From JBIQKZ01 sp044464765 (GTDB lineage: Bacteria; Pseudomonadota; Gammaproteobacteria; Burkholderiales; Burkholderiaceae_B): a stretch of DNA of 64,000 nt. Below are positions 41,954 to 50,880 of the stretch, one piece after another. The notes under the pieces are model-generated. The model did not search any database, was not told the DNA's origin, and saw only the letters and a list, made by a program, of their open reading frames with translations. The stretch lies in NCBI GenBank assembly GCA_044464765.1, contig JBIQKZ010000003.1, positions 1 through 64,000 of the forward strand. Reading direction: 5' to 3'. Numbering within the stretch: the stretch's first letter is position 1; each line of letters starts with the position of its first letter. The translations under genes were made by a program, and so were the position numbers.

Positions 41954-42952
41954 CTATCGCCCAATATCCACCAATTCGACGCGTCGGTTCTTTGCTCGCC
42001 CTTGCTCGGTCCGGTTGGATGCCACGGGGGCAGCCATGCCCACGCCTTCGGGAGTTATCCGATCGGCCTTGATGCCGTAGTCCGCAACCAGCGCCTTGGC
42101 GATCGAGCGCGCCCTGCGCATGGAGAGATCGCGGTTGTATTGCAGGCTGCCCTGAGCATCAGTATGGCCCACGATCAGCACCTGAAGCGATGGCGACTCT
42201 TTCAACAGCTTGGCTATTTCCTCGAGCTGGGGCTTGGAGTCCGGGCGCATGGTGTCTTTATCCAGGTCAAATAAAATGCCGTAAACGGCAACCCTGCCTT
42301 CGGTCGCCAAATCGTTGTCCATCTCGCTGGCCTTTAGCACCACCATGCGTCTTTCCATGGGCTTCAGCTCGACGACATCGAGCTGCACCATGCTGCGATT
42401 TCGATCGGGACCGCCGCCGGATTTGTTCAGCACAACATATACGCCTACATACACGTCGCCCTCGGCGCTCTGCTTCTTGGCCAGCGTGTATTGTTGATCG
42501 GCGTAGTATTCACCAAACCCCATGTAGTAGTTGCGCGGCGACATGGCATGATTGAAATTACGACCGCCGCATTCCGCACGCGAGCATGTGAAAACGATCG
42601 CAAACCCTTCCTTTTCCAGTACCTCCTGGTAGTTTCTGGCCACTTCCAGCGCAGAGCGATCCTCTGGCGCACGATAAGTAATGGACGTCAGCTTGCCTTC
42701 CAGCTCCAGGGCGGCCTGGGGGTTCTTCTCCAGGCCGCCGCCTTTCTTAACGGCCTCGCGAGCAAGCGCTTTTTGCGTATAAGCCTGTGTCTCGTAGGCG
42801 ACAATGGAAGAATTTTCATAGCGCGGCACCAAAGGATGATCGGCGCTGCCTTTAATGTCCGCCGCGTGTACGGCTGTCGATGTTAATGCGGCAACCGCCA
42901 TGACAACGGATGCGGCCATCGCGAACAGAGTGCTGTTGTTACCAATGTTCAT
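41954..42952 (-). CDS. OmpA family protein with DUF4892-like N-terminal domain
   Basis: The 332-residue protein has a signal peptide (about 1-30, ending AVHAA), then an N-terminal domain whose layout resembles DUF4892. A C-terminal OmpA peptidoglycan-binding domain follows, recognised by LQVLIVGHTDAQGSLQYN, LSMRRARSIAKAL and the KNRRVELV end. The conserved Asp and Arg that bind diaminopimelate are in the expected places. It is likely anchored to peptidoglycan in the periplasm. The N-terminal domain assignment is tentative. Confidence 0.85.
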   Translation of the reverse strand: MNIGNNSTLFAMAASVVMAVAALTSTAVHAADIKGSADHPLVPRYENSSIVAYETQAYTQKALAREAVKKGGGLEKNPQAALELEGKLTSITYRAPEDRSALEVARNYQEVLEKEGFAIVFTCSRAECGGRNFNHAMSPRNYYMGFGEYYADQQYTLAKKQSAEGDVYVGVYVVLNKSGGGPDRNRSMVQLDVVELKPMERRMVVLKASEMDNDLATEGRVAVYGILFDLDKDTMRPDSKPQLEEIAKLLKESPSLQVLIVGHTDAQGSLQYNRDLSMRRARSIAKALVADYGIKADRITPEGVGMAAPVASNRTEQGRAKNRRVELVDIGR

Positions 42953-43075
42953 ACCTATTCCTTCTTCATTTTGCTGCGTCGGGAATCAGGCCCCAGTGCG
43001 GCTGTCGCACAAAACATGTTGAGAAGCGCTAAAGCAACCTGCTGCTTCACAGCACACCAGGGCCGGCTATGTTGC

Positions 43076-44851
43076 CTAATCATCGCCAGGCACACTTATT
43101 CTTGTGTATTGGGTCACAATCGGTTCAGCCGTGCCCGGAATGGGCAGTCTTGTTTCAAGACTTGAACCAGAGCAACTGAATTCCATCGTCACCACATCGG
43201 GTGCGGCTGGCATCGGAACCTGGAAGGTCTGGTCCATGCCATCGGATGATGTTGCCCGCACCGTACCCGAAGCGCGTAAATGATCTTGACACAGATTAAG
43301 CCGCCCCGCCTCTCCGGACCAGCGTCCCGAGGTTTGTGCCACCACATTCCCATCGCCACGAAGGGTGCCGTGGCTGGTTTCTGCAATCGATGTAATATCC
43401 GCCGTAACAGGTGTCGTCATATATGTGCCGTCCGACTGAAAGATACTGATTGCATTGCGTCGCTCGCCTTCGGGAATGGATATGCTGTCCTTCATCACCT
43501 TTCTCATCCACTCAATCGGCCCGCCACCCGTTTCACGCCACGCGCCCACCAGGCACTCATCAATTGCTTCCAACCCGCCGCACGGCTCGCAACCGGCTTC
43601 CTGCTCGCCGCGCAGCCGGACCGTCGTGCCGGAACGGCCTGAGTGAAGACCCACGAACCGGTAGCGACTGGCATTCCCGCTGTTAACGTCGATCCGGTCG
43701 GGCAGTTCACCCCAACGTTCACCCTCCGTACGAAAGGCCCGCCCTTCGATGGGTTGCGCTTGAGCCGCCCATTTTCCGCAATCAAACTCGACCCAGCCAC
43801 GATGGATGACAAATGGCTCCAGAGCAATGTCTTGCGTTCGAGTTTCCGTATAGCGCCATGTATCGCCTGGCGCCGGATCAATAGACAAGGGGCTCCCATG
43901 CGGATGCTTGATGTCCCCATCGATATAGTGTTGAGCGAAAGTTAGCCAGGCCTCCTGGGTCATTGCTGAGGCCATGGCGTACCGTTGCGCCGAAGCGCCC
44001 GAACGGCTGGCCATCTGGCGCAGGAACGGCAGGATGGAAGTCGGACCTTCCGCATCGTTGCGCCAGAAGAAAAAAACAAGTGCCTCATACGCCATTTCAT
44101 AAAGCGGCATATTGATCGAGGCCCGGTCAAAAGCGGCAACTTGGCGAGCCACCACAGTTGCATGCGGCAAGGCCAGAGCTGCGAACCATTCCGCCGAGCC
44201 CTCCAGCCACCAATCGCCGCCACCCCCGGTTCCGCTCGAACCTGTGCTCATCTGCGCGGCTGAAAGAGTTGCGAACTGCACACAGTGGAAAATCTCGTGG
44301 GCCGCAATATAGGCCGCATGTTCGACCGTGCTGCCGGGGCCGAGAAGGTAAACGCTAATGCGGCATTCACCCTCGCCGGCATCTGCCCAAGCCGCAATAT
44401 CGCTGAATGAATCCGTGGACCCTTCGCGCGGCGTAAGGTCATCGATTAGCAGAATGGTCACGTCGTCCATGTCGAACGAGCCAATGTGCGGCAGCGCGGC
44501 AGCCGCAGCGCGAACCCCGCGCGCGAACTCGTCGACGACGCCAGGCAGTATGGCCCAGCCGGCATTGCGGTCGTGCAGTAAACGAATTTCTCGATTCCCG
44601 CTATCGGTAGACACGGCAATCCGAACGCGCTCGACGCAATCGAAAGCAATGGGTTCAATGCGTGGGTCGAATAACGCCCGGTATGAAGCGTCGGAGCAAT
44701 CCCCGAAGGCGGCGTGAGCAGGTTCGGCAGACGCGAGCAGGCAGAATAAAGTGGACAGAAAAGCAACCAAGCCGTGCCTTAGAAACGCGGCCCGCCCTGT
44801 TTCCCGGTTGTTTGCGGTCTGGCAACGCCAGGGCATTGTATGTTTGGGCAT
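43076..44851 (-). CDS. Putative secreted HExxH metallopeptidase-like protein, unknown family
   Basis: The frame opens at 44944, but AAAGGA six bases before ATG 44851 favours that start, giving 591 residues. A signal peptide follows a basic start, with core LVAFLSTLFCLLASAEPAHA. In the first half, AAHEIFHCVQF (HExxH) and, about 25 residues later, WWLEGSAEWFA carry the two His and a downstream Glu expected of gluzincins. The C-terminal third has paired cysteines and beta-rich segments of no recognised domain. It may be a cell-surface or secreted peptidase; no neighbouring gene helps. Confidence 0.7.
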   Translation of the reverse strand: MPKHTMPWRCQTANNRETGRAAFLRHGLVAFLSTLFCLLASAEPAHAAFGDCSDASYRALFDPRIEPIAFDCVERVRIAVSTDSGNREIRLLHDRNAGWAILPGVVDEFARGVRAAAAALPHIGSFDMDDVTILLIDDLTPREGSTDSFSDIAAWADAGEGECRISVYLLGPGSTVEHAAYIAAHEIFHCVQFATLSAAQMSTGSSGTGGGGDWWLEGSAEWFAALALPHATVVARQVAAFDRASINMPLYEMAYEALVFFFWRNDAEGPTSILPFLRQMASRSGASAQRYAMASAMTQEAWLTFAQHYIDGDIKHPHGSPLSIDPAPGDTWRYTETRTQDIALEPFVIHRGWVEFDCGKWAAQAQPIEGRAFRTEGERWGELPDRIDVNSGNASRYRFVGLHSGRSGTTVRLRGEQEAGCEPCGGLEAIDECLVGAWRETGGGPIEWMRKVMKDSISIPEGERRNAISIFQSDGTYMTTPVTADITSIAETSHGTLRGDGNVVAQTSGRWSGEAGRLNLCQDHLRASGTVRATSSDGMDQTFQVPMPAAPDVVTMEFSCSGSSLETRLPIPGTAEPIVTQYTRISVPGDD

Positions 44852-45039
44852 CTCCATTCCTTTTGGCTGGGAAGCTGTAGGCATACTAAAATTCGTTATT
44901 GTTTCCGTTGCTCCACCCATAGCATAGCCCGCGCTACAGTACAAGACTATGCTGGGCGCTTTACTCTCGACAGCCTTTTTATCTTTCTTACGTACTGACT
45001 CCTGATTGTTGGAATATTCTTTGCGTCCTCTTTTAGATG

Positions 45040-45238
45040 TTGTGCGGGGCGGGTAAGGTGGGGCTGGTGTAAGGCGTGCGCCGTAGCTGCGTCGTTTCGC
45101 CGGGGGAAGTCGGCGGGAGCTGTCGAGTTCCGAGCCGCCAACGGCGGTGAGGGCGAGTTCTCCCGCCGCCCGGCGAAACGGCGTGGATACGGATCAAAGC
45201 ACGCCGTGCCAGCCCCACCTTACCCGCCCCGCGCAACT
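45040..45238. repeat. Large imperfect inverted repeat (about 200 bp)
   Basis: The outer 29 bases at each end (45040-45068 and 45210-45238) are reverse complements with a single mismatch. Inner parts also pair, such as CGTTTCGCC with GGCGAAACG near 45092-45100 and 45172-45180. The whole could fold into one long GC-rich hairpin. It has no coding potential and lies between the HExxH gene and tRNA-Pro in a 534-base gap that holds no gene. It looks like a dispersed palindromic element of the BIME or MITE kind. Confidence 0.6.
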
Positions 45239-45331
45239 GCAACTTCGAAAACCGACTCCTCACCGCCACGAGACACCGCCGCATGATGGCGATCGCTATT
45301 TGGCGGAGAACAACGCACAATCGCCAGACGC

Positions 45332-45365
45332 AAAAAAGGCCTTGCAGCTTTTACACTGTAAGGCC
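45332..45365 (-). terminator. Intrinsic terminator downstream of tRNA-Pro
   Basis: On the reverse strand a 10-bp stem (GGCCTTACAG with CTGCAAGGCC, one mismatch) and an 8-base loop are followed by six T (45332-45337). It begins about 20 bases beyond the tRNA 3' end. Confidence 0.75.
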
Positions 45366-45385
45366 CTGATTTTGCGAGGAATTCT

Positions 45386-45465
<80 letters not shown>

Positions 45466-45530
45466 TTACTGCTTTTTGGGATTTCTACTTGCCCCAGCCG
45501 AATTTGACCAAGCAAGTAAAGAACAAGATT

Positions 45531-46397
45531 CTAGCACAAAACATTTGAAGCGCGCTGGCGGATGGCAGACAAGGTTTGTCGCAGCTCCACACCCGGCATC
45601 AGCATCGGAGACGATTCGGGCCGGGCAATGTAATACCCCTGCCCGCAAAGCACGCCAAAGTCTGCAAGAAACTCCAGTTCCTCGGCGGTTTCTATGCCCT
45701 CGGCCACAATCATCGCGCCCGAGGCGTTTGCAATATCGCGGATCGCCTGGACGAAGCTTTGCTTCAGCGGGCTAGTCGCGATGCCCTGTATGAAATGCAT
45801 ATCGATCTTGACGTAATCAGGGTGCAGTTCCGACCACCGGCGCAAGGTGGAAAACCCCTCGCCAAGATCATCCAGGGCAATTTGAAAACCCAATTCCCGA
45901 TAACAGGCCAGCGTGGCGTTAATGTAATGGTACTCGGTGGGCGGACAATGATTCTCGGTCACCTCGATAACGATTTGATCCGCCCGCAAGCCGATCTGAT
46001 CCAGCAAATCCATGATAGCCGGCCCGCTAATAGACATCTGGCCCAAGACCTGTGGGCTGAGATTCAGGAAAAGCTTGCCTTCGAGCCCGAGGTTTACAAA
46101 CTGGGTAAGGACAGTACGGCAGCACAGGCTTTCGATTTCGACTGTAAGGTTGTTGGCCTGGGCCACCCGCAACAGATTCAGCGGTGAATGCAGCGGCCCT
46201 TCGACCGGCCCGCGCACCAGGCCTTCGTAGCCCAGGATGACGCCATCGCGTAGATTAAGAATGGGTTGGAAGACCGCGTTAAGATTGCCGCCGGTGAGTA
46301 TCTGCTTAAGCTGAGGCAGCCATGTCGACGCAGTATAGTCGTGGAACAGGCCGCGTTGCCCTGTGGATGGCAGATGGTTCGAAAAAATGGACGGCAC
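45531..46397 (-). CDS. EAL domain cyclic-di-GMP phosphodiesterase-like protein
   Basis: The 288-residue protein is almost entirely one EAL domain with no visible sensor domain or membrane segment. The signature reads EGL (in LGYEGLVRG) instead of EAL/EVL. Other catalytic residues appear kept: Asn in LNLSPQ, Glu in EVTEN, the DD of LDDLGEGFS, Lys in VKIDM, Glu in AEGIET and Gln in GQGYY. It could therefore degrade c-di-GMP. The start codon is GTG without a clear ribosome-binding site. Confidence 0.85.
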   Translation of the reverse strand: MPSIFSNHLPSTGQRGLFHDYTASTWLPQLKQILTGGNLNAVFQPILNLRDGVILGYEGLVRGPVEGPLHSPLNLLRVAQANNLTVEIESLCCRTVLTQFVNLGLEGKLFLNLSPQVLGQMSISGPAIMDLLDQIGLRADQIVIEVTENHCPPTEYHYINATLACYRELGFQIALDDLGEGFSTLRRWSELHPDYVKIDMHFIQGIATSPLKQSFVQAIRDIANASGAMIVAEGIETAEELEFLADFGVLCGQGYYIARPESSPMLMPGVELRQTLSAIRQRASNVLC

Positions 46398-46504
46398 GTT
46401 TACATGATCCGCTAAGGCGTTGCGTTATTTCGATGGCGACAGGGCTACCGTAGTATAAGCCGATAGCCTCGCCATAGAAAGCACGCATTATCGGCATTAA
46501 AATC

Positions 46505-47065
46505 TTATAGTAAACCCATTTCCAGGCGTGCGTGCTCGCTCATCATTTCTCTGCTCCATGGCGGGTCCCACACCAGATTCACCTGAACCTCTTTCACCGA
46601 GGGAATGCCTCGCAGCTTCGCCTGCGCCTCATCGGCGATAAAGGTGCCCATGCCGCAACCGGGCGCGGTAAGCGTCATGTCCACGTCGATACCGAACTGG
46701 CCATCGTCGGCTTCGGTGATCGCGCAACGGTAGACCAGGCCAAGATTAACGATATCGACCGGAATTTCCGGATCAAAACACGTCGCCAGCAAAGACCAGG
46801 CCATATCCTCGACCAGTTCGGCCGTCATCGGCCCGACAGGCATGGGATGCTCGACGGGCGGCAGCGGATCAAGACCCAGGGCGTCGGCATCCACCCCTTC
46901 GACGCGGTACAAATTACCGTCGACATACACGGTAAACGTGCCGCCCAGTTGCTGGGTGATGTGCGCCGCACAGCCTTTTTCAATGGTGACTTCATCGCCA
47001 TAGGGAATCGAAACCGCCGGACAGTCTCGGGTGACAATGATTTCGTCGCGCTTTGAGTGATACAT
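46505..47065 (-). CDS. sufT: SufT-type Fe-S cluster assembly protein (MIP18/DUF59 family)
   Basis: The start is ATG 47065, seven bases after GAGG. The 186-residue protein has an N-terminal extension of about 80 residues (QQLGGTFTVYVDGNLYRVEG) and a C-terminal DUF59 domain (LATCFDPEIPVDIVNLGLVYR, LTAPGCGMG, VNLVWDPPWSREMMSEHARLEMGL). This is the SufT layout. It is the last gene of the suf cluster and would help mature Fe-S proteins under high demand. It is distinct from the PaaD-like DUF59 protein at 11581. Confidence 0.9.
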   Translation of the reverse strand: MYHSKRDEIIVTRDCPAVSIPYGDEVTIEKGCAAHITQQLGGTFTVYVDGNLYRVEGVDADALGLDPLPPVEHPMPVGPMTAELVEDMAWSLLATCFDPEIPVDIVNLGLVYRCAITEADDGQFGIDVDMTLTAPGCGMGTFIADEAQAKLRGIPSVKEVQVNLVWDPPWSREMMSEHARLEMGLL

Positions 47066-47076
47066 GGTTGGCCTCG

Positions 47077-47532
47077 CTATTCCGTCTTGGCGGTATCGTG
47101 CTGATCGTGAAGGGCATTGTGCATGGTGTGCCAGGCCAACGTCGCACATTTCACACGAGCTGGGAACTCACGCACGCCGGACATTACCTCGAGCTTGCCG
47201 AAGTCGCGGTGCTCGGGATGGGCATCGGTGAGCATGGCATGAAAGTCGTTGAACAGCGCTTCGATGTGCGCCAGTGGTTGCCCTTTGATCGCCTCTGTCA
47301 TGAGCGAGGCGGACGCCGTGGAGATCGCGCATCCCTGGCCGATGAAACTGGCATCGACAACAATGTCATCGGCCACCTTCAGGTAAACCGTCAATTGGTC
47401 GCCGCACAAGGGATTATGGCCGTCGGCGTAATGGCTTGCCCCTTCCATGGCATGGAAATTGCGCGGATGGCGATTATGATCAAAAATGACCTCTTGGTAG
47501 AGTTCGCGTAGATCGTGTTGCATATCGCTCAT
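47077..47532 (-). CDS. sufU: SufU-type Fe-S scaffold / sulfur acceptor
   Basis: The 151-residue protein starts at ATG 47532, overlapping the sufS stop by ATGA. It has LRELYQEVIFDHNRHPRNF and the three cysteines of the SufU/IscU site in NPLCGDQ, GQGCAIS and VKCATLAWHT. The spacing follows SufU rather than IscU. It would take sulfur from SufS for cluster assembly. Use of SufU in place of SufE is notable for a proteobacterium but has been seen in this group. Confidence 0.9.
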   Translation of the reverse strand: MSDMQHDLRELYQEVIFDHNRHPRNFHAMEGASHYADGHNPLCGDQLTVYLKVADDIVVDASFIGQGCAISTASASLMTEAIKGQPLAHIEALFNDFHAMLTDAHPEHRDFGKLEVMSGVREFPARVKCATLAWHTMHNALHDQHDTAKTE

Positions 47533-48785
47533 TGGGTGTCGTCCTCTGTGCCGAACATGGCTTGCGCCTTGCGGACCGCCTGAATCAGGGCTGTAATATC
47601 GTCTTTGGTGTTGTACAGCGCAAACGAAGCACGCGCCGTGCCCGGTATGCCGAATCGAGTCATGAGCGGCATGGCGCAATGATGGCCGGCGCGAATCGCC
47701 ACCCCTTCTGCATCCAGAATGGTGCCCAGGTCGTGCGGGTGTATACCCTGCACGATAAAAGAAAGCACGGCTGCCTTATTTGCCGCTGTACCAATAATGC
47801 GTATGCCTGGCAAGGCGGATAGCCTGGCCGTGGCATCCTGCAGTAGTTCATCTTCAATGGCTGCGATGCGCGACAGGCCGATTTCGCTGACGTAGTCCAG
47901 TGCGGCCGCCAACCCGACAGCCCCGGCAATATTCGGGGTGCCTGCTTCGAAGCGCTGCGGTGCATCGGCATACGTGGATTTCTCGAAACTGACGGTGTAG
48001 ATCATGTCGCCGCCACCCTGCCAGGGCGGCATGTCTTTCAGGATGTCGCGCCGCGCGTACAGTACCCCCATGCCGGTTGGCCCATAGATCTTGTGTGCCG
48101 AAAAGGCATAGAAATCGCAATCCAGGTCTTGCACGTCGACCTGCTGGTGGGCTACTGCCTGAGCGCCGTCCACCAAGGTCAGCGCGCCGGCCTCGCGGGC
48201 CAGACGACAAATGTCACGTACCGGGTTAATGCTGCCAAGCGCGTTCGAGACATGCGCCACCGCCACCAGGCGCGTTTTGGGCCCAAGCAATTGGCGGAAC
48301 TCGTCCATGACCAGCTCGCCCTCGTCGGTAATGGGCGCCACGCGAAGGCGCGCGCCAGTTTGCTGGCAAATAAGCTGCCAGGGCACGATATTTGAATGGT
48401 GCTCCATGGCGGTGATCAGGATCTCGTCGTCGGCCTTCAGGTTTGACCGCGCCCAGCTATAAGCAACGAGATTGATTGACTCGGTGGTGCCCCGCGTGAA
48501 GACGATTTCGTCAGCCCGTTCTGCATTCAGAAAGTTCTTGACCGTGTTGCGCGCCGCTTCGTAGAGGTCGGTGGCATGCTGCGACAGCCAATGCACGCCA
48601 CGATGAATATTGGCATTGAACTCCCGGTAATAACGGCTCTCGGCCAAAATGACGGATTCGGGCTTTTGCGTGGTTGCCCCATTGTCCAGATAGGCCAGGC
48701 GCTTGCCGTTCACGGCCCTGGATAGAATGGGGAAATCCCGAGCAAACTCGGAAACCGCCGTCTTTGTTTCCTGGGGCGCATTCAT
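47529..48785 (-). CDS. sufS: Cysteine desulfurase SufS
   Basis: I place the start at ATG 48785, overlapping the sufD stop; the frame upstream lies inside sufD. The 418-residue PLP enzyme has VDGAQAVAHQ, the PLP lysine in FYAFSAHKIYGPTGMGVLY, and AGHHCAMPLM with the catalytic Cys near residue 370. It supplies sulfur from cysteine for Fe-S clusters to SufU and SufBCD. Confidence 0.94.
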   Translation of the reverse strand: MNAPQETKTAVSEFARDFPILSRAVNGKRLAYLDNGATTQKPESVILAESRYYREFNANIHRGVHWLSQHATDLYEAARNTVKNFLNAERADEIVFTRGTTESINLVAYSWARSNLKADDEILITAMEHHSNIVPWQLICQQTGARLRVAPITDEGELVMDEFRQLLGPKTRLVAVAHVSNALGSINPVRDICRLAREAGALTLVDGAQAVAHQQVDVQDLDCDFYAFSAHKIYGPTGMGVLYARRDILKDMPPWQGGGDMIYTVSFEKSTYADAPQRFEAGTPNIAGAVGLAAALDYVSEIGLSRIAAIEDELLQDATARLSALPGIRIIGTAANKAAVLSFIVQGIHPHDLGTILDAEGVAIRAGHHCAMPLMTRFGIPGTARASFALYNTKDDITALIQAVRKAQAMFGTEDDTQ

Positions 48786-50089
48786 GAAGGCATTCCTCCA
48801 AGCAAGTGCCCTCCCGGCAACAAGGATCGGATAGCCTTGGTGATATGTGCGCGCACGGGATCCAGCGTAATGCGCTCGACCGCCGTTGCGGCGAATGCGT
48901 ACGTTAGCAGCCCGTGGGCGTATTCGGTATCCAGGCCGCGCGAACGCAGGTAAAAAAGGCTGTCGTCGTCGATCTGGCCAACGGTTGCGCCGTGGGCGCA
49001 CTTCACGTCGTCGGCATAGATTTCAAGCTCGGGGCGGGCATCGGCCCGGGCCATGCGCGACAGCAACAGGCTGTCGGAGCGCTGTACGGCGTCGGTGCCG
49101 TCGGCGCCGGGCGACACCAGAATACGCCCGGTAAATACGCCGCGCGACGCGCCCGCCAGAATACCGCGATAGAACTCGCGGCTGATCCCGTTGGGCTGGG
49201 CGTGATTGATTCCGGTATTGTGGTCGACATGACGGCGCCCATCGACGAAATACAAGCCATTAAGCAAGGCTTCGCAGTGGTGCCCATCGAACTGCGTGCC
49301 AATGTCGTGGCGAGCCAGGCGTGCGCCAAACGACATGGAATGCGAGTTGTAGACCGAATTCGTTTCCTGGGTGATGGCGCAGCGAGCCAAGTGGAAGGCC
49401 TCGAGATCTTCTTGTTGAATCTTGATATGGGTAAGCTGGGCATCCCGGGCCAGCGCACCATTGGTGACGGTATTGGTCAGCGTAGCACCGCCCTGCCCCA
49501 CATAATGTTCGACCACCGTAGCCTGCGAGTTTTCTTGCAGCACGAATACATTACGCGGGAAAATAGCCGTTTGCGCCGTTGCGGCGACAAACACCAAGTG
49601 CACCGGATGCTCAAGCTGCACACCACGCTCGACCCGAACATACGCGCCATCGGCCGCCAAGGCCAGGTTCAAGGCCGACGGGCTGTCGCCGGACGACTCA
49701 TCGCCCAGATACGGCTGGATAAGCTCGGGTTCGAGCTCGAGTATTTGCGCCACGGATCCCAGCCGCACGCCACTGGGCAACGCGCCTACCTTTGACAAGG
49801 AAGGGCTATAGCGCCCATCGACAAATACCAGCCGATGCCCCGGATAGTCGCTTTGAAGCGCCGCCAGGTCGATGGAAGCGTCGGAGGGCGCGGCCGCGCT
49901 GAAGCTCTGCTGCTCGAGCAGCGCCAGCGAGGTATGGTGCCAGTTCTCTTGTTTGGGCGTGGGCCAGCCCTGCTCGATAAAGCGGTCCATGGCCCGGCTG
50001 CGCAAGGCTGCCAGCCAGGGCGCCCCTTGGCCTGGCTGAGGCGGCGCATGCCGACCCAGGTGTACGGACCAATCGGTAACTGAACTCAT
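48782..50089 (-). CDS. sufD: Fe-S cluster assembly protein SufD
   Basis: The 435-residue protein has the SufBD beta-helix core with GISREFYRGILAGASRGVFTGRI, LEIYADDVKCAHGATVGQID and LFYLRSRGL near the end. It partners SufB and SufC in the scaffold complex. It overlaps sufC by four bases. ATG 50089 gives the usual length. Confidence 0.94.
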   Translation of the reverse strand: MSSVTDWSVHLGRHAPPQPGQGAPWLAALRSRAMDRFIEQGWPTPKQENWHHTSLALLEQQSFSAAAPSDASIDLAALQSDYPGHRLVFVDGRYSPSLSKVGALPSGVRLGSVAQILELEPELIQPYLGDESSGDSPSALNLALAADGAYVRVERGVQLEHPVHLVFVAATAQTAIFPRNVFVLQENSQATVVEHYVGQGGATLTNTVTNGALARDAQLTHIKIQQEDLEAFHLARCAITQETNSVYNSHSMSFGARLARHDIGTQFDGHHCEALLNGLYFVDGRRHVDHNTGINHAQPNGISREFYRGILAGASRGVFTGRILVSPGADGTDAVQRSDSLLLSRMARADARPELEIYADDVKCAHGATVGQIDDDSLFYLRSRGLDTEYAHGLLTYAFAATAVERITLDPVRAHITKAIRSLLPGGHLLGGMPS

Positions 50090-50865
50090 GCCGCGCCCCC
50101 TTTGGCAGTGGCGGGCGCCTGGTCGGCCTGGGCCAGCCAGCCGTAGCCGCGCTCTTCGAGCTCCAGCGCAAGCTCGCTGGTTCCCGACCGGATAATCTTG
50201 CCCTTGGACAACACATGCACCTGATCCGGCACAATGTAATCCAGCAGACGCTGATAGTGGGTAATGACAATCAGGGCGCGATCAGGCGAGCGCAGGCGGT
50301 TGACGCCATCCGCCACCACCTTTAGCGCATCGATATCCAGCCCCGAATCGGTTTCATCCAGGATGGCCAGGCGTGGCTCCAGCAGCGACATTTGCAAGAC
50401 TTCATTGCGCTTTTTCTCGCCGCCCGAAAAACCTTCGTTCACAGACCGATACAGGAATTCCTGTTTCATGCCCACGGCTTTCATTTCGTCCTTGACCCGT
50501 TTAAGGAAGTCCATGGCGTCCAGTTCAGGCAAGCCTTGATGGCGCCGCACCGCATTGACGGCGGCCTTCAGGAAATAGGCGTTGGACACGCCCGGGATCT
50601 CGATGGGGTACTGGAAGGCCAGGAACAACCCGGAACGGGCCCGGTCTTCTACCGACATGGACAGAAGGTCTTCCCCGTACCACGTAACGGAACCGCTTTC
50701 GACATTAAAGCTTTCGCGCCCGGCCAGCACTTGCGACAAGGTGCTTTTGCCCGAACCATTGGGGCCCATAATGGCGTGGACCTCGCCCGGCTTGACCGTC
50801 AGGCTCAAGCCATTCAATATAGATTTACCTTCAACACCAGCGTACAAGTCTTTGATTTCTAACAT
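50086..50865 (-). CDS. sufC: Fe-S cluster assembly ATPase SufC
   Basis: The 259-residue ABC-type ATPase starts at ATG 50865 (GGAA nine bases before). It has Walker A GPNGSGKST, the signature-region FSGGEKKRNEVLQM and Walker B LAILDETDSGLD, the last being diagnostic for SufC. It energises cluster assembly on SufB-SufD and lies 16 bases after sufB. Confidence 0.95.
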   Translation of the reverse strand: MLEIKDLYAGVEGKSILNGLSLTVKPGEVHAIMGPNGSGKSTLSQVLAGRESFNVESGSVTWYGEDLLSMSVEDRARSGLFLAFQYPIEIPGVSNAYFLKAAVNAVRRHQGLPELDAMDFLKRVKDEMKAVGMKQEFLYRSVNEGFSGGEKKRNEVLQMSLLEPRLAILDETDSGLDIDALKVVADGVNRLRSPDRALIVITHYQRLLDYIVPDQVHVLSKGKIIRSGTSELALELEERGYGWLAQADQAPATAKGGAA

Positions 50866-50880
50866 TTTATATAATTCCAA

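Noticed and set aside
44248..44717. Several forward open frames opposite the HExxH gene
   Set aside because: They are Arg/Ser/Pro-rich shadows of a long reading frame with a signal peptide and clear motif spacing.
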